From assembly GCF_040802235.1 (NCBI RefSeq), contig NC_133158.1, positions 40,304,001-40,368,000 on the forward strand: a DNA stretch of 64,000 nt, written 5' to 3'. The notes under the pieces were generated by a model. That model had not been told where the DNA came from, searched no databases, and saw nothing but the letters and a program-made list of their open reading frames with translations. Numbering within the stretch: position 1 is the stretch's first letter; every line of letters begins with the position of its first letter. The position numbers and the translations under genes were made by a program. This document shows positions 51,390-62,689 of this stretch, one piece after another. The stretch comes from Manis javanica. Its lineage: Eukaryota > Chordata > Mammalia > Pholidota > Manidae.

Positions 51390-53500
51390 GGTTGAGATTC
51401 ATTTCTGTTGTTGGGTTTCTAATTGTGCATTTAATGCTTTTCATTTAATGCTATAAATTTCTCTCTAGGCACTGCTTTAGCAACACCCTACAATTACAAT
51501 ATGTTGTTTTTCATTTCATTCTGTCAAAATACTTTCTTATTTCCCTGGAGGCTTCCATTTGACCCCATGGATTATTTAGAAGTACGTTGTTTCCTTAGAG
51601 ATTTCCCCATACTCTTATGTTGCTATTTTCTGGTTTAATACCATTATGGCTAGAGGTCCTATTGTGCATGATTTCAATTCTCTTAAATGTCTGCAGGCTT
51701 CCCTAGCAGTCCAGGAGACAGTCTACCCCAGGCAATGTGGCTGTGCCCATCTGTGGCTGCTGGTTGATGGTGTTTTTTAGGTCTTCTCTGTACTTACTGA
51801 CTTCGTGTCTACTTTTTAAAAATTGATTCCTGAGAGGGGAGGGCTGAAGGCCTCAGCTGACTCTGCATCTGTCTATTTCTCCTATCAGTTTTTCCAGCTT
51901 TTGCACCATGTATTTTGAAGTTCTGTTCCATATACGCCACTTAAATTGCTAGATCTCCCTACAGAGTGGACCCTTTGCCAGTAAGTAAAGCCCCGCTAAA
52001 CACCTGGTAGTTTCCACTGCTGTGAAGTCTACTTTGCTTGGTATTAACATAGGCATTCCACTTTCCTTTCGATTAGTATTTCTATGGTATCTTTCCCATC
52101 CTTCTTCTATTAACCTACCTATTATATTTATCACATTTTAAGTATGTTCCTTACAGACAGCATAGAAGTTGGGTCATTTTCTTGTGGAAATCCCACCTGC
52201 CAATACCTGTCTTACAATTGATGTATTTAGACCATTAATGTCATTATTGAAATGGTTGGATTTAGGTCTATTGTTTAAGTTTTTGTTTTCTGTTTGTTCT
52301 TTGTTTTTCATGATTGTTTATTCACTGCCTTCTTTTGGACTGTATGAATGATTCTAGCATTACATTTTAATTTAGCAGCTGAATATTTGACAATACCTCA
52401 TTATATAGGTTTTTCAGTGGTTGCTCTAGAGTTTATAATATGTACACTAAACACTTTGTCTACTTAAGAATAATATTTTACCACTTCAGTGAAATGCAGT
52501 GGAACTTAAAAACAATGTAGGTCCCTTTACTGTCCTCCTTTTTATTGTAGTTGCCATGTACCTGACATCTACATACATTGAAAATCCACCAATGTTATAA
52601 TTCTCACCATCAACATATCTTAAAGACCTTAAAAGGAGAAAATAGTCTCTTACACTTACCCAGATATTTCCCATGTCTTCTGCTCTGTCTTAATTCCTAT
52701 GTTTCCAAGCTTCTTTCTAGTATCATTTCCCTTCTGAAATCTTACAATTTCTTTTAGAGCTTGTCTGCTGGAGACTAATTTTCCTGGCCTTCCTTCATCT
52801 GAGACTGGATTTATTTCCCCTTCATTTGTGGGGAATTACTTTGCTGAAATAGAAGTGAGAGTTGACAGATCTTTGAACACCATAAATATGTCGCTCCTTT
52901 GTCTTCTGGCCTTGTGGTAAGAATTTTCAGTTCTTCAGATAGCTGTTCTTCTAGATGTAATGTTTCTCCAGTTGCTTTCAACACTTTTTCTTTACCTCTG
53001 GCTTTCAGCAGTCTGACCGTGATGTATACAGGCTTGATTTCCCTAAAGTTTATCCTGGTTGAGGCTGGCTGAGCTTCTTGAATCTGTAAGATTATATATA
53101 TATTTTTACATTTGTGAAGCTTTCAGCCATTATTTCTCCAAATACTTTTCCTGTATCAACCTATACTCCTCTTTCCTCTGTCTTCACTATTCTCCTATTG
53201 AGTCCATTGAGTGAATTTTTTATTTGTTATTATATTTTTAGTTTTTAATAACCACTTAGTTGTTTGTTAATAGTTTTTACATCTCTGCTGAAAATTTGTG
53301 CCTTTGCATTTGTTTCAAGAAAGGTTTCCCTAATGGAGCATATGAAGAATAGCTGATTTAAATGCTTTATGGGATAATTTCAACATTTGGATCATCTCAG
53401 AGTTGGCCTCTGTAAATTATTTTTTCTCTTACGAGTTCTTGAGATTTTCTCTACTGTTATTATTTGTTGCTTGCCAACTTTTAGATTGTATTTTGGACAT
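51390..53500 (-). mobile_element. Old LINE-1, ORF1 end through ORF2 endonuclease region
   Basis: Read on the minus strand, the right part (53500-52740) matches the end of old L1 ORF1 and the left part (52500-51400) the ORF2 endonuclease region. Landmarks such as TTTTGCACCATGTATTTTGAAG and GTCTACTTTGCTTGGTATTA are visible on the plus strand. Many stops; dead. Confidence 0.8.
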
Positions 53501-54329
53501 TTTTAATATTACTGAATGAGACTCTGGATCCTACCAAGATCTCCATTGTTCTCCGACCCTGGTCATTTGTTTTTGTGGGCCGTCAGCCTGGTTGGGTCAG
53601 GCGACATGCTCAGGCCTGCCTCCTATGGGCTGTGGCTCCAATGTGAGTTGCGTGGATCCGCCTCGCTTGCCCTGGGTCCAGTCTTTGACCTTGGCAATGG
53701 TTTGTGCCATGACCCAGTCCCCAAACCTTTCCTCATGCCCTGTTGGGTCATTTCCATGCACACCCAGCTCGGGGCTGAGCCCGGGACCTCATACAAAGCT
53801 GCACAGGGTTTTCCCTGTCTCTGTCTTACTGATTTCTCCCCTACGCTCCAGCACCCTGAGGCCCCGTTTCCCGATGCTCTGGTCCTCTGGCCATCAGGCG
53901 GGAGTGGTAGCCTCCATGCTCTGCCACCTGTTTCCTGTGCCTGGATCCACACTGGGTCCAGTGGCCATTCCTGTAGCTGCCGCTACCGCCATCCTGGAGT
54001 GCAGGAGGAAAGAACTGAAACGAGGCACTGCTCCCTCTCTCTCTTTCAGAGCAGCCCCCTCCCAGCCCACTGACCAGGAAGCAGGGTCTCCCTTGGCCAT
54101 GGTGGCCACTGTGCTGTTCTGGGCTCCAGGCCGCCTTGAATCTGAGCCGGGGGCCTCGGGGGACAAGATCCTCCCCAGGACACCAGGCTTCCACCAGGTT
54201 TCAATTTCTCACCGTGACTGTTGCTAAATTGCTTTATCTTGCTCTGTGCGGTATGCGTAGTCGTGATCAATGACAGAGACCGAGGTGAGGGCACTTTGTG
54301 TCAGCTGGGACTGGAGGCTCCTGGTGCTT
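53501..54329. other. GC-rich non-coding sequence
   Basis: No gene recognised. It separates two old antisense L1 blocks and may be L1 5' sequence or unrelated. Confidence 0.4.
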
Positions 54330-54540
54330 CTAAATATTCTTAAACTCATTCCATGTTTTACAACTTCACTAAGGTAGAAATTATATGCCACTATTCAGTC
54401 ATTTTTAAGTGCACAGTTGAATGAATTTTCACTAAATTTACAGAGTTGTACACTCAGCATCACAACCCAATTTTAGAACACTTCCGTCACCCCCAGAAGC
54501 CCCCTTGCTCATTTGCAGTCACTCCCTGTTAGCTCCTTTA
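54330..54540 (-). repeat. Antisense LINE-1 3'UTR fragment, left of the composite insertion
   Basis: Shows the pattern of old L1 3'UTRs in antisense (TTTTAAGTGCACAGTTGAAT ... CAACCCAATTTTAGAACAC). It stops at the first target-site copy of the composite element. Confidence 0.6.
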
Positions 54541-54554
54541 AAAAATAACATAGA

Positions 54555-54720
54555 ATAACACAGAGAAGACAAGTAGTGATTCTACAACATTTTGCTATGC
54601 TGATGGACAGTGACTGTAAAGGAGTTTATAGGGGGGACCTGGTATAGGGGAGAGCCTAGTAAACATAATATTCTTCATGTAATTGTAGATTAATGATAAC
54701 AAAAAAAAAAGAAAAGAAAG
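54555..54720 (+). repeat. L1 3'UTR-like segment of the composite element
   Basis: Closely resembles, in sense orientation, the 3'UTR of the L1 at 62690-63665. Both share CAGAGAAGACAAGTA, a GGACAGTGACTGTAA core, a G-rich stretch, and TTAATGATA before the A-tract. The A-tract ends in an AAAAGAAAAGAAAG-type sequence near 54717, then unrelated sequence begins. Confidence 0.8.
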
Positions 54721-55012
54721 GGGGATTACTCCCTGATAGGATAAAACTAACTGTAAATCAACGATTAATGCATGCTTTAAATATCCTTAATTTTGATCAT
54801 TTAAAGGGTGTCAGATGATCAGCTATGGAAGTACATTTTTCTGATAATATTCCTTTCTCTTAAAAGAAAAAGCAGTTTCTGTGTGGTGACCTCCAATAAG
54901 TTCTTCACAATGGTATAAAGGGCATATCAAAGTGTGGGCAAAGGGTCTGTTTGTGTTTATACAGAGGATCAAAGCCTAATTTGGCTACCCAGAAAACAAA
55001 CTAAGATACAAT

Positions 55013-55291
55013 ATGAAGAAGAAATTCCAACATCAACATACTCTGGAAGAGTCACTCCCGAAGTGTTGTTTTAATTTGTCTGACTTTTCTCAAACTATTC
55101 AAATTCAGTTAGACAATATCCATCATATCATAGATAAGTTTTCACAAATGCCTAGGGTGCCTAACTGGTTTTCTTGGTTTCACTGGACATGGCTGGTAAT
55201 TGTAGGTCTGCTTTGGTTATGTAACTGTATTCCTATTATGTTAATGTTTGTGTGCAATTTAACTAGTAGTTTAAAACCTATACATGCTTAA
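55013..55291 (+). pseudogene. ERV Env transmembrane-subunit C-terminal remnant
   Basis: A 92-codon open frame inside the composite element. It has a polar N-terminal half, a Trp-rich membrane-proximal stretch (about residues 48-60) and a strongly hydrophobic span of about 20 residues, then a short tail: the usual end of a retroviral Env transmembrane subunit. There is no surface subunit, signal peptide or fusion peptide upstream. The first Met is probably incidental, so this is a fragment carried along by retrotransposition and not a working gene. The ERV class is not assigned. Confidence 0.6.
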
Positions 55292-55890
55292 GTTACTCTA
55301 CAAGAAGATATGTCAAAGAAATAACCAATCTTCCCATGTTTTATTCCGTCTGCTACTTCTATAGCTTTTCTCCTTCCTTCCTAATTACAACCCTTAAATA
55401 GAATTCGTGCCTCATATCGAATTTACCGAGTATCATAATTCTTCCAAGTGGTAAAGATACCTCAAGACAAATGCTGGGCATAAAAGCCACAGGGCATAAA
55501 ACTGCAAAGAAGTAAAAAGCTAACCTTTTCAAACAATATTGCTTCTCTCTCACTTACCAACTTTACATTTCCCTGTATGGCCCCGGAAGATGACTGGTTA
55601 GCCAGAGACAGGTAAGATTCCTCAAGGGAGGAACAACCTAAGACAGGCACAGTCGCAGGGGGGCTATCAGGTGAGAAATTGGGGATCAACAGAGGTGAGG
55701 CTTAGAACCTCACCCCCCCCTGTTTTGAGAGAAATCTTCTGCATCCGTGGATGTTTTTTTGCCCTTGTCTAGCTTGGATTAATACTTAGTCTGTAGGCAC
55801 ACACCTGATCATCTACATTTGCTCTCTTACAGCACTCAACTATGTTTTCTACCTTTATCTTGCATCTACCTACCACTTCAGCATTTTATT

Positions 55891-55922
55891 AAAAATAATA
55901 ATAATAACAATAATAATAATAA
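55891..55922 (+). repeat. (AAT)n simple repeat
   Basis: AAT/ATA triplets directly before the polypurine tract of the composite element. Confidence 0.9.
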
Positions 55923-55930
55923 GGGAGAAA

Positions 55931-56246
55931 TGTGGGATTCACATATAAATCAAGTATAAAAATCAAACGAATATTCATATTTGACCTGATTGTTTATAGT
56001 TCATAATGCGTGATCAAAACCGAAAGTTTCTGTGATGACTGCCCTTGTACTGTTCACCATGTAAGAACTTATTCACTATGTAAGAATTTGTTCACCATGT
56101 AAGAACTTGTTCGTTATGCTTCAGAAGATCGGAGACTGATGAGAATTAGGCTTGGGGTGGATTAATGATTGTGCATTGAGTCCCCTATACAGAATTTTAT
56201 TGTTGTTAACAACCATTTGATCAATAAATATGAGAGATGCCCTCTC
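55931..56246 (+). repeat. ERV LTR U3-R portion ending at the poly(A) site
   Basis: It follows a polypurine tract (AAGGGAGAAA, 55921-55930), the plus-strand primer of retroviruses, and starts with TG. It contains three 19-bp tandem copies (56053-56109) and AATAAA at 56223-56228, then ends 18 nt later where the A-rich tail starts. U5 is absent, as expected if the source was a polyadenylated transcript. Confidence 0.75.
56053..56118 (+). repeat. 19-bp tandem repeat in ERV U3
   Basis: Three near-identical 19-mers of the form TTCACCATGTAAGAACTTR, plus a partial fourth. Short tandem repeats in U3 are often enhancer repeats; that role is inferred. Confidence 0.8.
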
Positions 56247-56301
56247 AAAATAAATAAATAAATAAATGGGCTCTACTTCCCAAAAACAAAAATAACATAG
56301 A

Positions 56302-56745
56302 GTGTTTCAAACTATAGAAAAATGTAGAGATCAACGTCAGAGACAACCATGTACACACCGTCCAACTTTAGCATACGTAGCATTTCACATTACTTTGCCC
56401 AGGTTTTCATCTTCTTTATTCTTAATAAATAAGCCTTAAAAATCTGAAACTGAAGCCCACTTCAGACTTCTCCCAGGACCATTGCCTTCTCTACCTTCAG
56501 AGGTAACCCCTATCCTGAACATGGGGTTCATGAGTATGTGGGTGTATCTCCTGAAGTTCTGTGGGATGTGTGTGGTATTGTACAATGTAGCCTTTTGCGA
56601 CTTGTCTTTAAAAAGAAGCTCAGTGATACATTTTGACATATGGCCCCAGATCAATATTTTAATTGCTGCTTATTATCCCATTGCATGAATGTGTCACAGT
56701 GTATCTATTCATTCTAGATGAGGTTTGTTTCTAGTTTTTCAAGCT
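56302..56745 (-). repeat. Antisense LINE-1 fragment, right of the composite insertion
   Basis: Resembles old L1 3' sequence in antisense, including AGGTAACCCCTATCCTGAAC and CCCATTGCATGAATGTGTCA. It may be a separate fragment from the one left of the insertion, because the sequence does not simply continue across it. Confidence 0.6.
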
Positions 56746-57294
56746 GCCAGGCTTTTTGGAAATTAATGTCATACAGTCCACATGCGTTGTGTTGGTTGAT
56801 GTGACTCTTAGGCCTCTTAGTCTGTGGGGTACCCACGCCCTATCTCCTCTTTCTTTCTCTCTCTTGCAGTCTGCTGTTTGTGGGGTTTTCTTCAGTCTGG
56901 ATTCTGCTGACTGCCTCCCTGCCATGTCCTTTAACACATTCCTCTGTCCCCAGTGTTTCCTACAAACTGGTAGTTCAATCTAAAGTCTTGATCTGACTTG
57001 GATTCAATAGTACTAATAATTATTTTTTAAATTGTTATTATCTTATTATTTTATTATATTTAATTTTTACTATTTTAAAGTACTTCATTTTCACCCAGAC
57101 TCCTTCACAAAAGGCATGTGTATCACAAGTGGTGTGTGTTTCTGTGACGTTATCGCTGGTGACAGTCATTGCTTCATTGAGTGGGTTACCAGTGGGTGTG
57201 ACCTGAGGACGGTCTCAATCTATCCTTCCGTCTTCATTGTTTTCTGGAGTTCTATAAAGAGGAAGTTCCCTTGACAGAAAACATTTGATTGGAA

Positions 57295-57900
57295 CTTGTT
57301 CTGTGTCTTTATTTTTAAAACTCAATTCAAGCATTTGTTGATTTGAGGAGGGAGAATATAACCCATTCACAGATGCTCTGGATTACTCTGGAATTATTTG
57401 AAATCATTCCTGATACCTTATTGTGTGCTTTTAGTTTACAGTCCTTTCTTGTTCTATTTGCCTTGCCTTAAAAAAAATTATTGTATTTTCTTTTTTTAAA
57501 TGTCCACATCCCATTTATATTCTCAAGGAGACTTTTAAATTGTCATAACATATAAAAGTAAATACTTCCCATAAGTGTCCATTGATGAGGATCAGAAACA
57601 GAAGCACGCTCCCCACTTTCTGTTCTGATCCTTAAGGGTTTTTATTTTGGGTTGTTAATATTCTGACCACTGTTTTTAAATCAACGGTCACTTGGGCTTA
57701 ATAATGTTACTTATTTCTTTGCTCAGGGTGTTACCTGCCCTTGTATTCCTCTTGTATTTATTCACCTGTCTTTTTGTTTCTGGACAGCATCTTTCAAATA
57801 GCATTTAGAGGAGTCAGGTGTCTGAGTCCGGCCTCTTTGGGGTGTCTGATTTTGTTTCTTGGTGAAGCTCATCAGTCAGCGTCTCTGGCTTCTCCTTCCC
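57295..57900 (-). repeat. Probable antisense LINE-1 fragment
   Basis: AT-rich sequence that resembles the ORF1-end/endonuclease region of old L1 in antisense, for example TTCCTGATACCTTATTGTGTG. Strongly diverged. Confidence 0.45.
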
Positions 57901-57910
57901 CTCCTTCCAT

Positions 57911-57952
57911 CCCCTCCTCCTCTCCCTCCCTCCCTCCCTCCCTCTCTCCCAG
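57911..57952 (+). repeat. Pyrimidine (CCCT)n-like simple repeat
   Basis: TCCC/CCTC units forming an almost pure pyrimidine tract, with more pyrimidine-rich sequence on the 5' side. Confidence 0.85.
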
Positions 57953-59322
57953 TCTCCCCTCTGCCCTTTTTGTCTCCTGGATCTGAGGGTGCTGTGTCCC
58001 AGCACAACTAGAGTCGAGTAGTATTTGCTTCCTGTCTTCTCTGTTCTGTGACAGCCTCAGACCACCCTGCCTGTGGGACCTTCTGTCCCCAGCCTCTCAG
58101 GTCTGGAGCTCCCTGCCATGTGAGCATCCCCTACCCCATCCACAGCTCTCCGGAGCCCCTGTGGTCAGGCCGGCAGGGGCACCCACGCATCTGCACCTGT
58201 CTTGGCCCTTTCCTTCTCCTGGTCCCTGAGCTGCCCCCTCACCCTTTGCCCTTCTGCCATTTAGTCTGAGTCACACTTTTTATTTCCATGGTCACTGTCT
58301 TGATCCCAGTGCCTCTGTCTGCCCTCCTGATGGGCGCGCTCTCCCCTGCCCTCTGCACTCAGTCCGAGGCTGGGCACCCTCTGTGGGGTGAGAGTCCCAC
58401 GGAGTCACCCCTGGTGCTGCCTGCTCCCCCATGGCTCTCCCTCGTGCAGGGTGCAACCACTTCCCCTGCCTACGGCGAGCTCCCCTCCCAGGAGCTGCCC
58501 CCTGCTTCTCACTGTGACCACTTGCAGTGCCTGTGTGGCTCTTCTGCTCCTGTGGCTGCTGCTCTGACAGCCTGGTTGGGGGCCTGCACAGGGCAAAGGG
58601 ACTGAGGTTGACGGGCCAAGGCAGCGTAATCACCCACATGTAACTACTACTTCCTCTGAGTTCTGACTTGGAACAGGAAGCACTGTGCCTCCACCATCAG
58701 GGCTCGCCTCCCAGGGTCCTCCCAGACAGGCCCAGCACCAGCCCGGCAAAGAGTGGAGCTGAAGGCCTTCCAGCCCAGCCTAGTGGGACGCCCCTGTCAA
58801 GGTCTCCAGGACACCGAGCAGGGTGAGTGCACAGGGGCTCCTTTGTGCTCAGGCTCACAGCTCAGCCCTGTGGCTCCTCCCGGGCGTGGCTGCGGCCTTT
58901 CCCAAAGGTAGTAGCTCCAAGTGGCCCTGGAGGGGGCCCTGGTGGCCCTGGTCCCTGTCACCTGCCAGGTCGTCCACTCTAGGTTCCCTTTCACCAAGAT
59001 CCAGTGATGGGGAGTGCTAGGTGCAGCAGGGGCAGAGCTTCACTAAGTGATAGGTGTGTTTGTAACTGGAGGGGATGGGACCCGTATGGAAGGGGGACAT
59101 GGCACACCCCAAGGTCTCAGCTCCCAGGCCTGGGTTTCCTGACAACCTCAGACACTTGCTGAGCCCCTGACACGGGGACTGTGAGGCCCAGCAGAGCCAG
59201 GAGGAGGCTGGGAGCCAGGCCAGTCTCCCTGCTAGTGGGTGTGGGGTGGGCACACCAAGGATGTGCAAGCGGGCCGTGGGGAGTCCCCAGATGTGTCTTC
59301 CTCTTCCTGCCCAAGCCACTCA

Positions 59323-59437
59323 CCTCCTCCGCACACACCCCACGGCTGCCCCTGCCTGCCCTCCTCCGCACACACCTCCACGGCTGCCCAAACCATTCCC
59401 CTCCTCTGTGCACACCCCATGGCTGCCCCTGCCTGGC
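59323..59437 (+). repeat. Imperfect 37-40 bp minisatellite, three units
   Basis: Units start CCTCCTCYGYRCACACC at 59323, 59360 and 59400, each followed by a CCAYGGCTGCCC-type sequence. Probably a variable-length minisatellite. Confidence 0.75.
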
Positions 59438-61369
59438 TCCCTGCACCCTCTGGCAGTGGCTGAACCTAGAGTGCCCCTCCTCTGAGGGCACCTGGGGCTG
59501 GGTGGGAGGGGGCAGCTGGGAGGGGAGGGGAGAGCACAGTGTGTGCAGGAACAGAGGAGGCCAGATCCTGGGGAGCTGGCAGAGAAGAGTGGCTGAGAAG
59601 CTTCAGGGAGGTCAGTCAGTGCCCTGCCCCCTCATATGTGATGAAGGCACCCCATGGTGTCTGCAGCCTGCTGCTGCCCAGTCTCAGGCCCTGAAGCGTT
59701 CACAGAAAAACCATGGGGTCCCTTTCCTGCGGGGTCCCAGGCCGAGGTTCAGGCATGGCAGTGGCCAAGCCCACACCCTGGGACCTCTTTCTGAGCAGGG
59801 CCACAGGGCCTTGCTCTGAGGACACCTGATCTCCAGGTGACCTGGACAGGTGACCAAGGGCTAAGCCAGCTCAGTTTGGCCCACAGAGGGTTTCTGCAAG
59901 GCTAGGGTTCAGCTCTGTGGTGTGTCACCACCGTGTGGCCAATTTGTGACTGGCTGAGCACCTGGCGGAGGTGCTGGGTGGAGGCACAGGGTGGCCCCGG
60001 TGCTCTGCCTGGAGGGTGGGGTAAATCGAGACATCCCTGGGTGGTTTGAGGAGCAGCCAGACACCTGTCCACCAGCCTAACTGAAATCTGGGTGGATTTC
60101 CCTGCCTTGAGGTCATCCTCAGCAGGCACCCTGTCAGAGGTAGCAGGCCCAGAGGGCAAATTATGTTATTACGCAGAGATGTCATGGAGGGAAGACGCCA
60201 CAGTGCCTTGCAGAACTTTCCACAGCAGAGGCCGCCGCTGTGGTGGGGAGCAGAGGAGGGGTGCCCGTCCAGAGGGCGTGAAAGGAGCACCACCTGGCCT
60301 GCCCCCTGCGGTCTGGGGCACTGGATGCCTTAGCTAGACTCCCGACTCTAGTCAAACGTAGAATTCAAGGCTTACTTCCTGGGGAGCATTATGGGGGACA
60401 GACGGGCAAGGTGAACCTGAACACAGGGGTCCCCTGGGTCCAGCTCAGGCGCAGCCATGCTCTGCAGTGCAGGGCCGTCTCAGGGCGTCTGCCCTCTGTC
60501 CAGGTCAGCACCCACCCCGTGGTGGCGCTGGAGGGCCTCACCTTTCTGCCAGTTGTCACTTTGTGAGTCCATGGTCCTGCCTGAGCTCTTTTACAGGGGT
60601 GTGCTCCAGTTCCCAGGTGGGGAAGCTGGCCGCAAGGGGTCATGGACACTCTGCGTCACCAGTGGGCTGGGGCCAGGCCTGCTGAGAACCCCCAATCTGG
60701 ATGCTCCTGACCCAGGTTCAGAGCCGTCTCTTGGTGGTGTCCAGTCAACACCCAGCAGGTGCTGGGCCCGGCATCCTAACCAGTTTTCCTTTGCACACAC
60801 CTGACTAAGTGGGAGTGTCAGTCTTGTGCTAAAACATCCCACTGAACAGAAGCAGGCTGCTGGGGGGCAGAGCACCTGGAGTGGGGTGTCTGCCTGACTC
60901 TGTGAGCCCTGTGATCTGGGGTCCCCGCTGGCACCAGGCCACATCTCTACAGTGGCTTCTCACAAGGCAGGCTGCTGGCCCTGCATTCAGCTGTAACAGC
61001 TGGGTGACCCAAGCTGGGGCAGAAGGTGAGGTGCAGCTGCTCCGTGCCCACCCAGGCTGGCAGCACCGTCAGTCCCTTTTCTCTGGCGCCTTCTGTAGGC
61101 AGGCAGCCTGTTGGCAGAACAGGGGCCTTAATGGGGCTGGCAGTCTCCAGATGCTCCCACCATTAATGAGCAGGTGGGATTCCTTCTTCCTCCAGGGACC
61201 TCAGTTTTCTTGTAAGGCCGTCAACTGATTGGGTGAGGCCCACCCACATTATGAAGGTCAATCTGCTACGTGCAATGTCTACTCACTGAATGTGAATCTC
61301 ATCTGAGAAATGCCTTTACAGTGACACCTAGACCAGAGTTTGAGCAAATATCTGGGTACCATGAGCACT

Positions 61370-61490
61370 CTTGGCTCTCTTTAACAGGGAGGAAACAGAA
61401 GCTGAAATGACCTATCTGCTGTCACTCAGCATCTAGGCATAGGTTCGAGAGCACCAGCCCTGAGATTAGGCTGGTGTGGACTCCAGCCAC
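61370..61490 (-). repeat. MIR SINE
   Basis: Antisense MIR core: AGGGAGGAAACAGAAGCTGA then TGTCACTCAGCATCTAGGCA. Diverged. Confidence 0.5.
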
Positions 61491-62689
61491 AGCTTCAGTT
61501 CTGGTTGTGTGGCATGAGCATGGGACTAACCCTCCTGAGCCAGCCCAAAAAGTGGGGAGCAGGCTCCCCCAGAGTGGATGCAGAGTGAGTGAGACCGTGT
61601 GTGTGCAGGGTAGCCAGGTGGGCAGGTTGGCTGCCCCGGGTAATGCCCAGCCCTGTTTCTATGGGACCTGGAGTCCAGACAGGGACCACCGCCCACTGGC
61701 AGACGCCCCCACTGAAGACTGGCCGCGTCTCCCATGATCCCCAGCATGGCTGTGCAGACCTTCCACAGAGCAGATCTTAGCCTCTTTCCTGTTGGCAGGC
61801 GAGGCAGGGTTGGGCGGGGTCAGGCTTCTGGGGTGCTTAGACCTGGCCAGTCTGAGATGCAGAGACCTCTGTTGCACATGGGCTGGGCTGGTATTGCTGC
61901 ACTGGAAGCTTCCAGAGCACCCTGGGCTGCAGCTTGACATTGTCTGAGGGGCTCCGTGACTGCTGAGGAATTAAGAGGGGGCTGAGGCCAGCCTCCTTGG
62001 CAGGCAAGACCTCAGCATACCAAGGCCACATTCTCCCCAGGGATTGGGGGACATGGAGACTCAGCCTCCTAGGAGCAGGGCTGCCGCCAATTTGGTTCTA
62101 AATAGTATGGATTGTGGCCGTGACTGGTTTTTGTAGGGGTGGGTTTTTCCAGTGTAATGGAATTTCAGTGGAAGCCTGGGGGTGGGGGCTGCAAGGTCCT
62201 GGCAGAGGTCAGAGTTCTAGACCCCGGGACAGCAGTGCCCTGTGCATGCAGGAGGTGGCCCCAGGGGGAGGATTGATGAGCAGATGTTTCCCTAGGGAAG
62301 GGCCCTGGACCCGCGGTCTCTTCCACCACCTGGGAGTAACAGGCCTCAGAAATGTCGGCGGTATCATTGAAAGACTGAAGAAATTCCAGGGCAATTCATC
62401 AACCAAAATGGAATTGAGAATTTTTTTTATTTTCATAAACCATTATTATATTTATTGTAGAAGGCTTGGAAATAAACAGGAACAATGAAGAAATACTTAT
62501 AATGCCACTACCCAGACAGAAACACGGACTGTTTTGGTATATTCACTTCTACTTTGTACAGTGAAAATTGAGTTGCCCTGAACAGTTAGTTGTTCACATG
62601 TTCACAGCACCGAATGCACCAAATAGATATTAAATATTTTTGTTTATTCAATTTTTTATGTATAAAATTCATTGTTTTTGAGTTCATCT

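Larger units (their letters stand above)
54541..56301 (+). mobile_element. Composite L1-3'UTR / ERV-3'-end retrotransposon with target-site duplications
   Basis: The 14-mer AAAAATAACATAGA occurs at 54541-54554 and again at 56288-56301 and brackets the insert. From the 5' end: an L1 3'UTR-like segment with an A-tract (54555-54720); about 290 bp of unassigned sequence; an ERV env-end open frame (55013-55291); more ERV-like sequence; an (AAT)n tract; a polypurine tract (55921-55930); an LTR beginning TGTGGGATTC at 55931; AATAAA (56223-56228); and an A-rich tail (56247-56267). Long direct repeats plus a tail after a poly(A) signal show L1-mediated insertion of an RNA, not provirus integration. 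The insert lies in old antisense L1-type sequence. The layout parallels primate SVA, whose SINE-R is an ERV env/LTR piece. Confidence 0.85.
57953..62689. other. Non-coding sequence with a minisatellite and MIR
   Basis: No gene or exon recognised. Besides the minisatellite and MIR listed, 62440-62560 looks like the same kind of old repeat as 46020-46140. Confidence 0.5.

Noticed and set aside
55013-55291. A possible functional env-derived gene
   Set aside because: Only the end of the transmembrane subunit is present, with no surface subunit, fusion peptide or signal peptide, inside an L1-mobilised insert.
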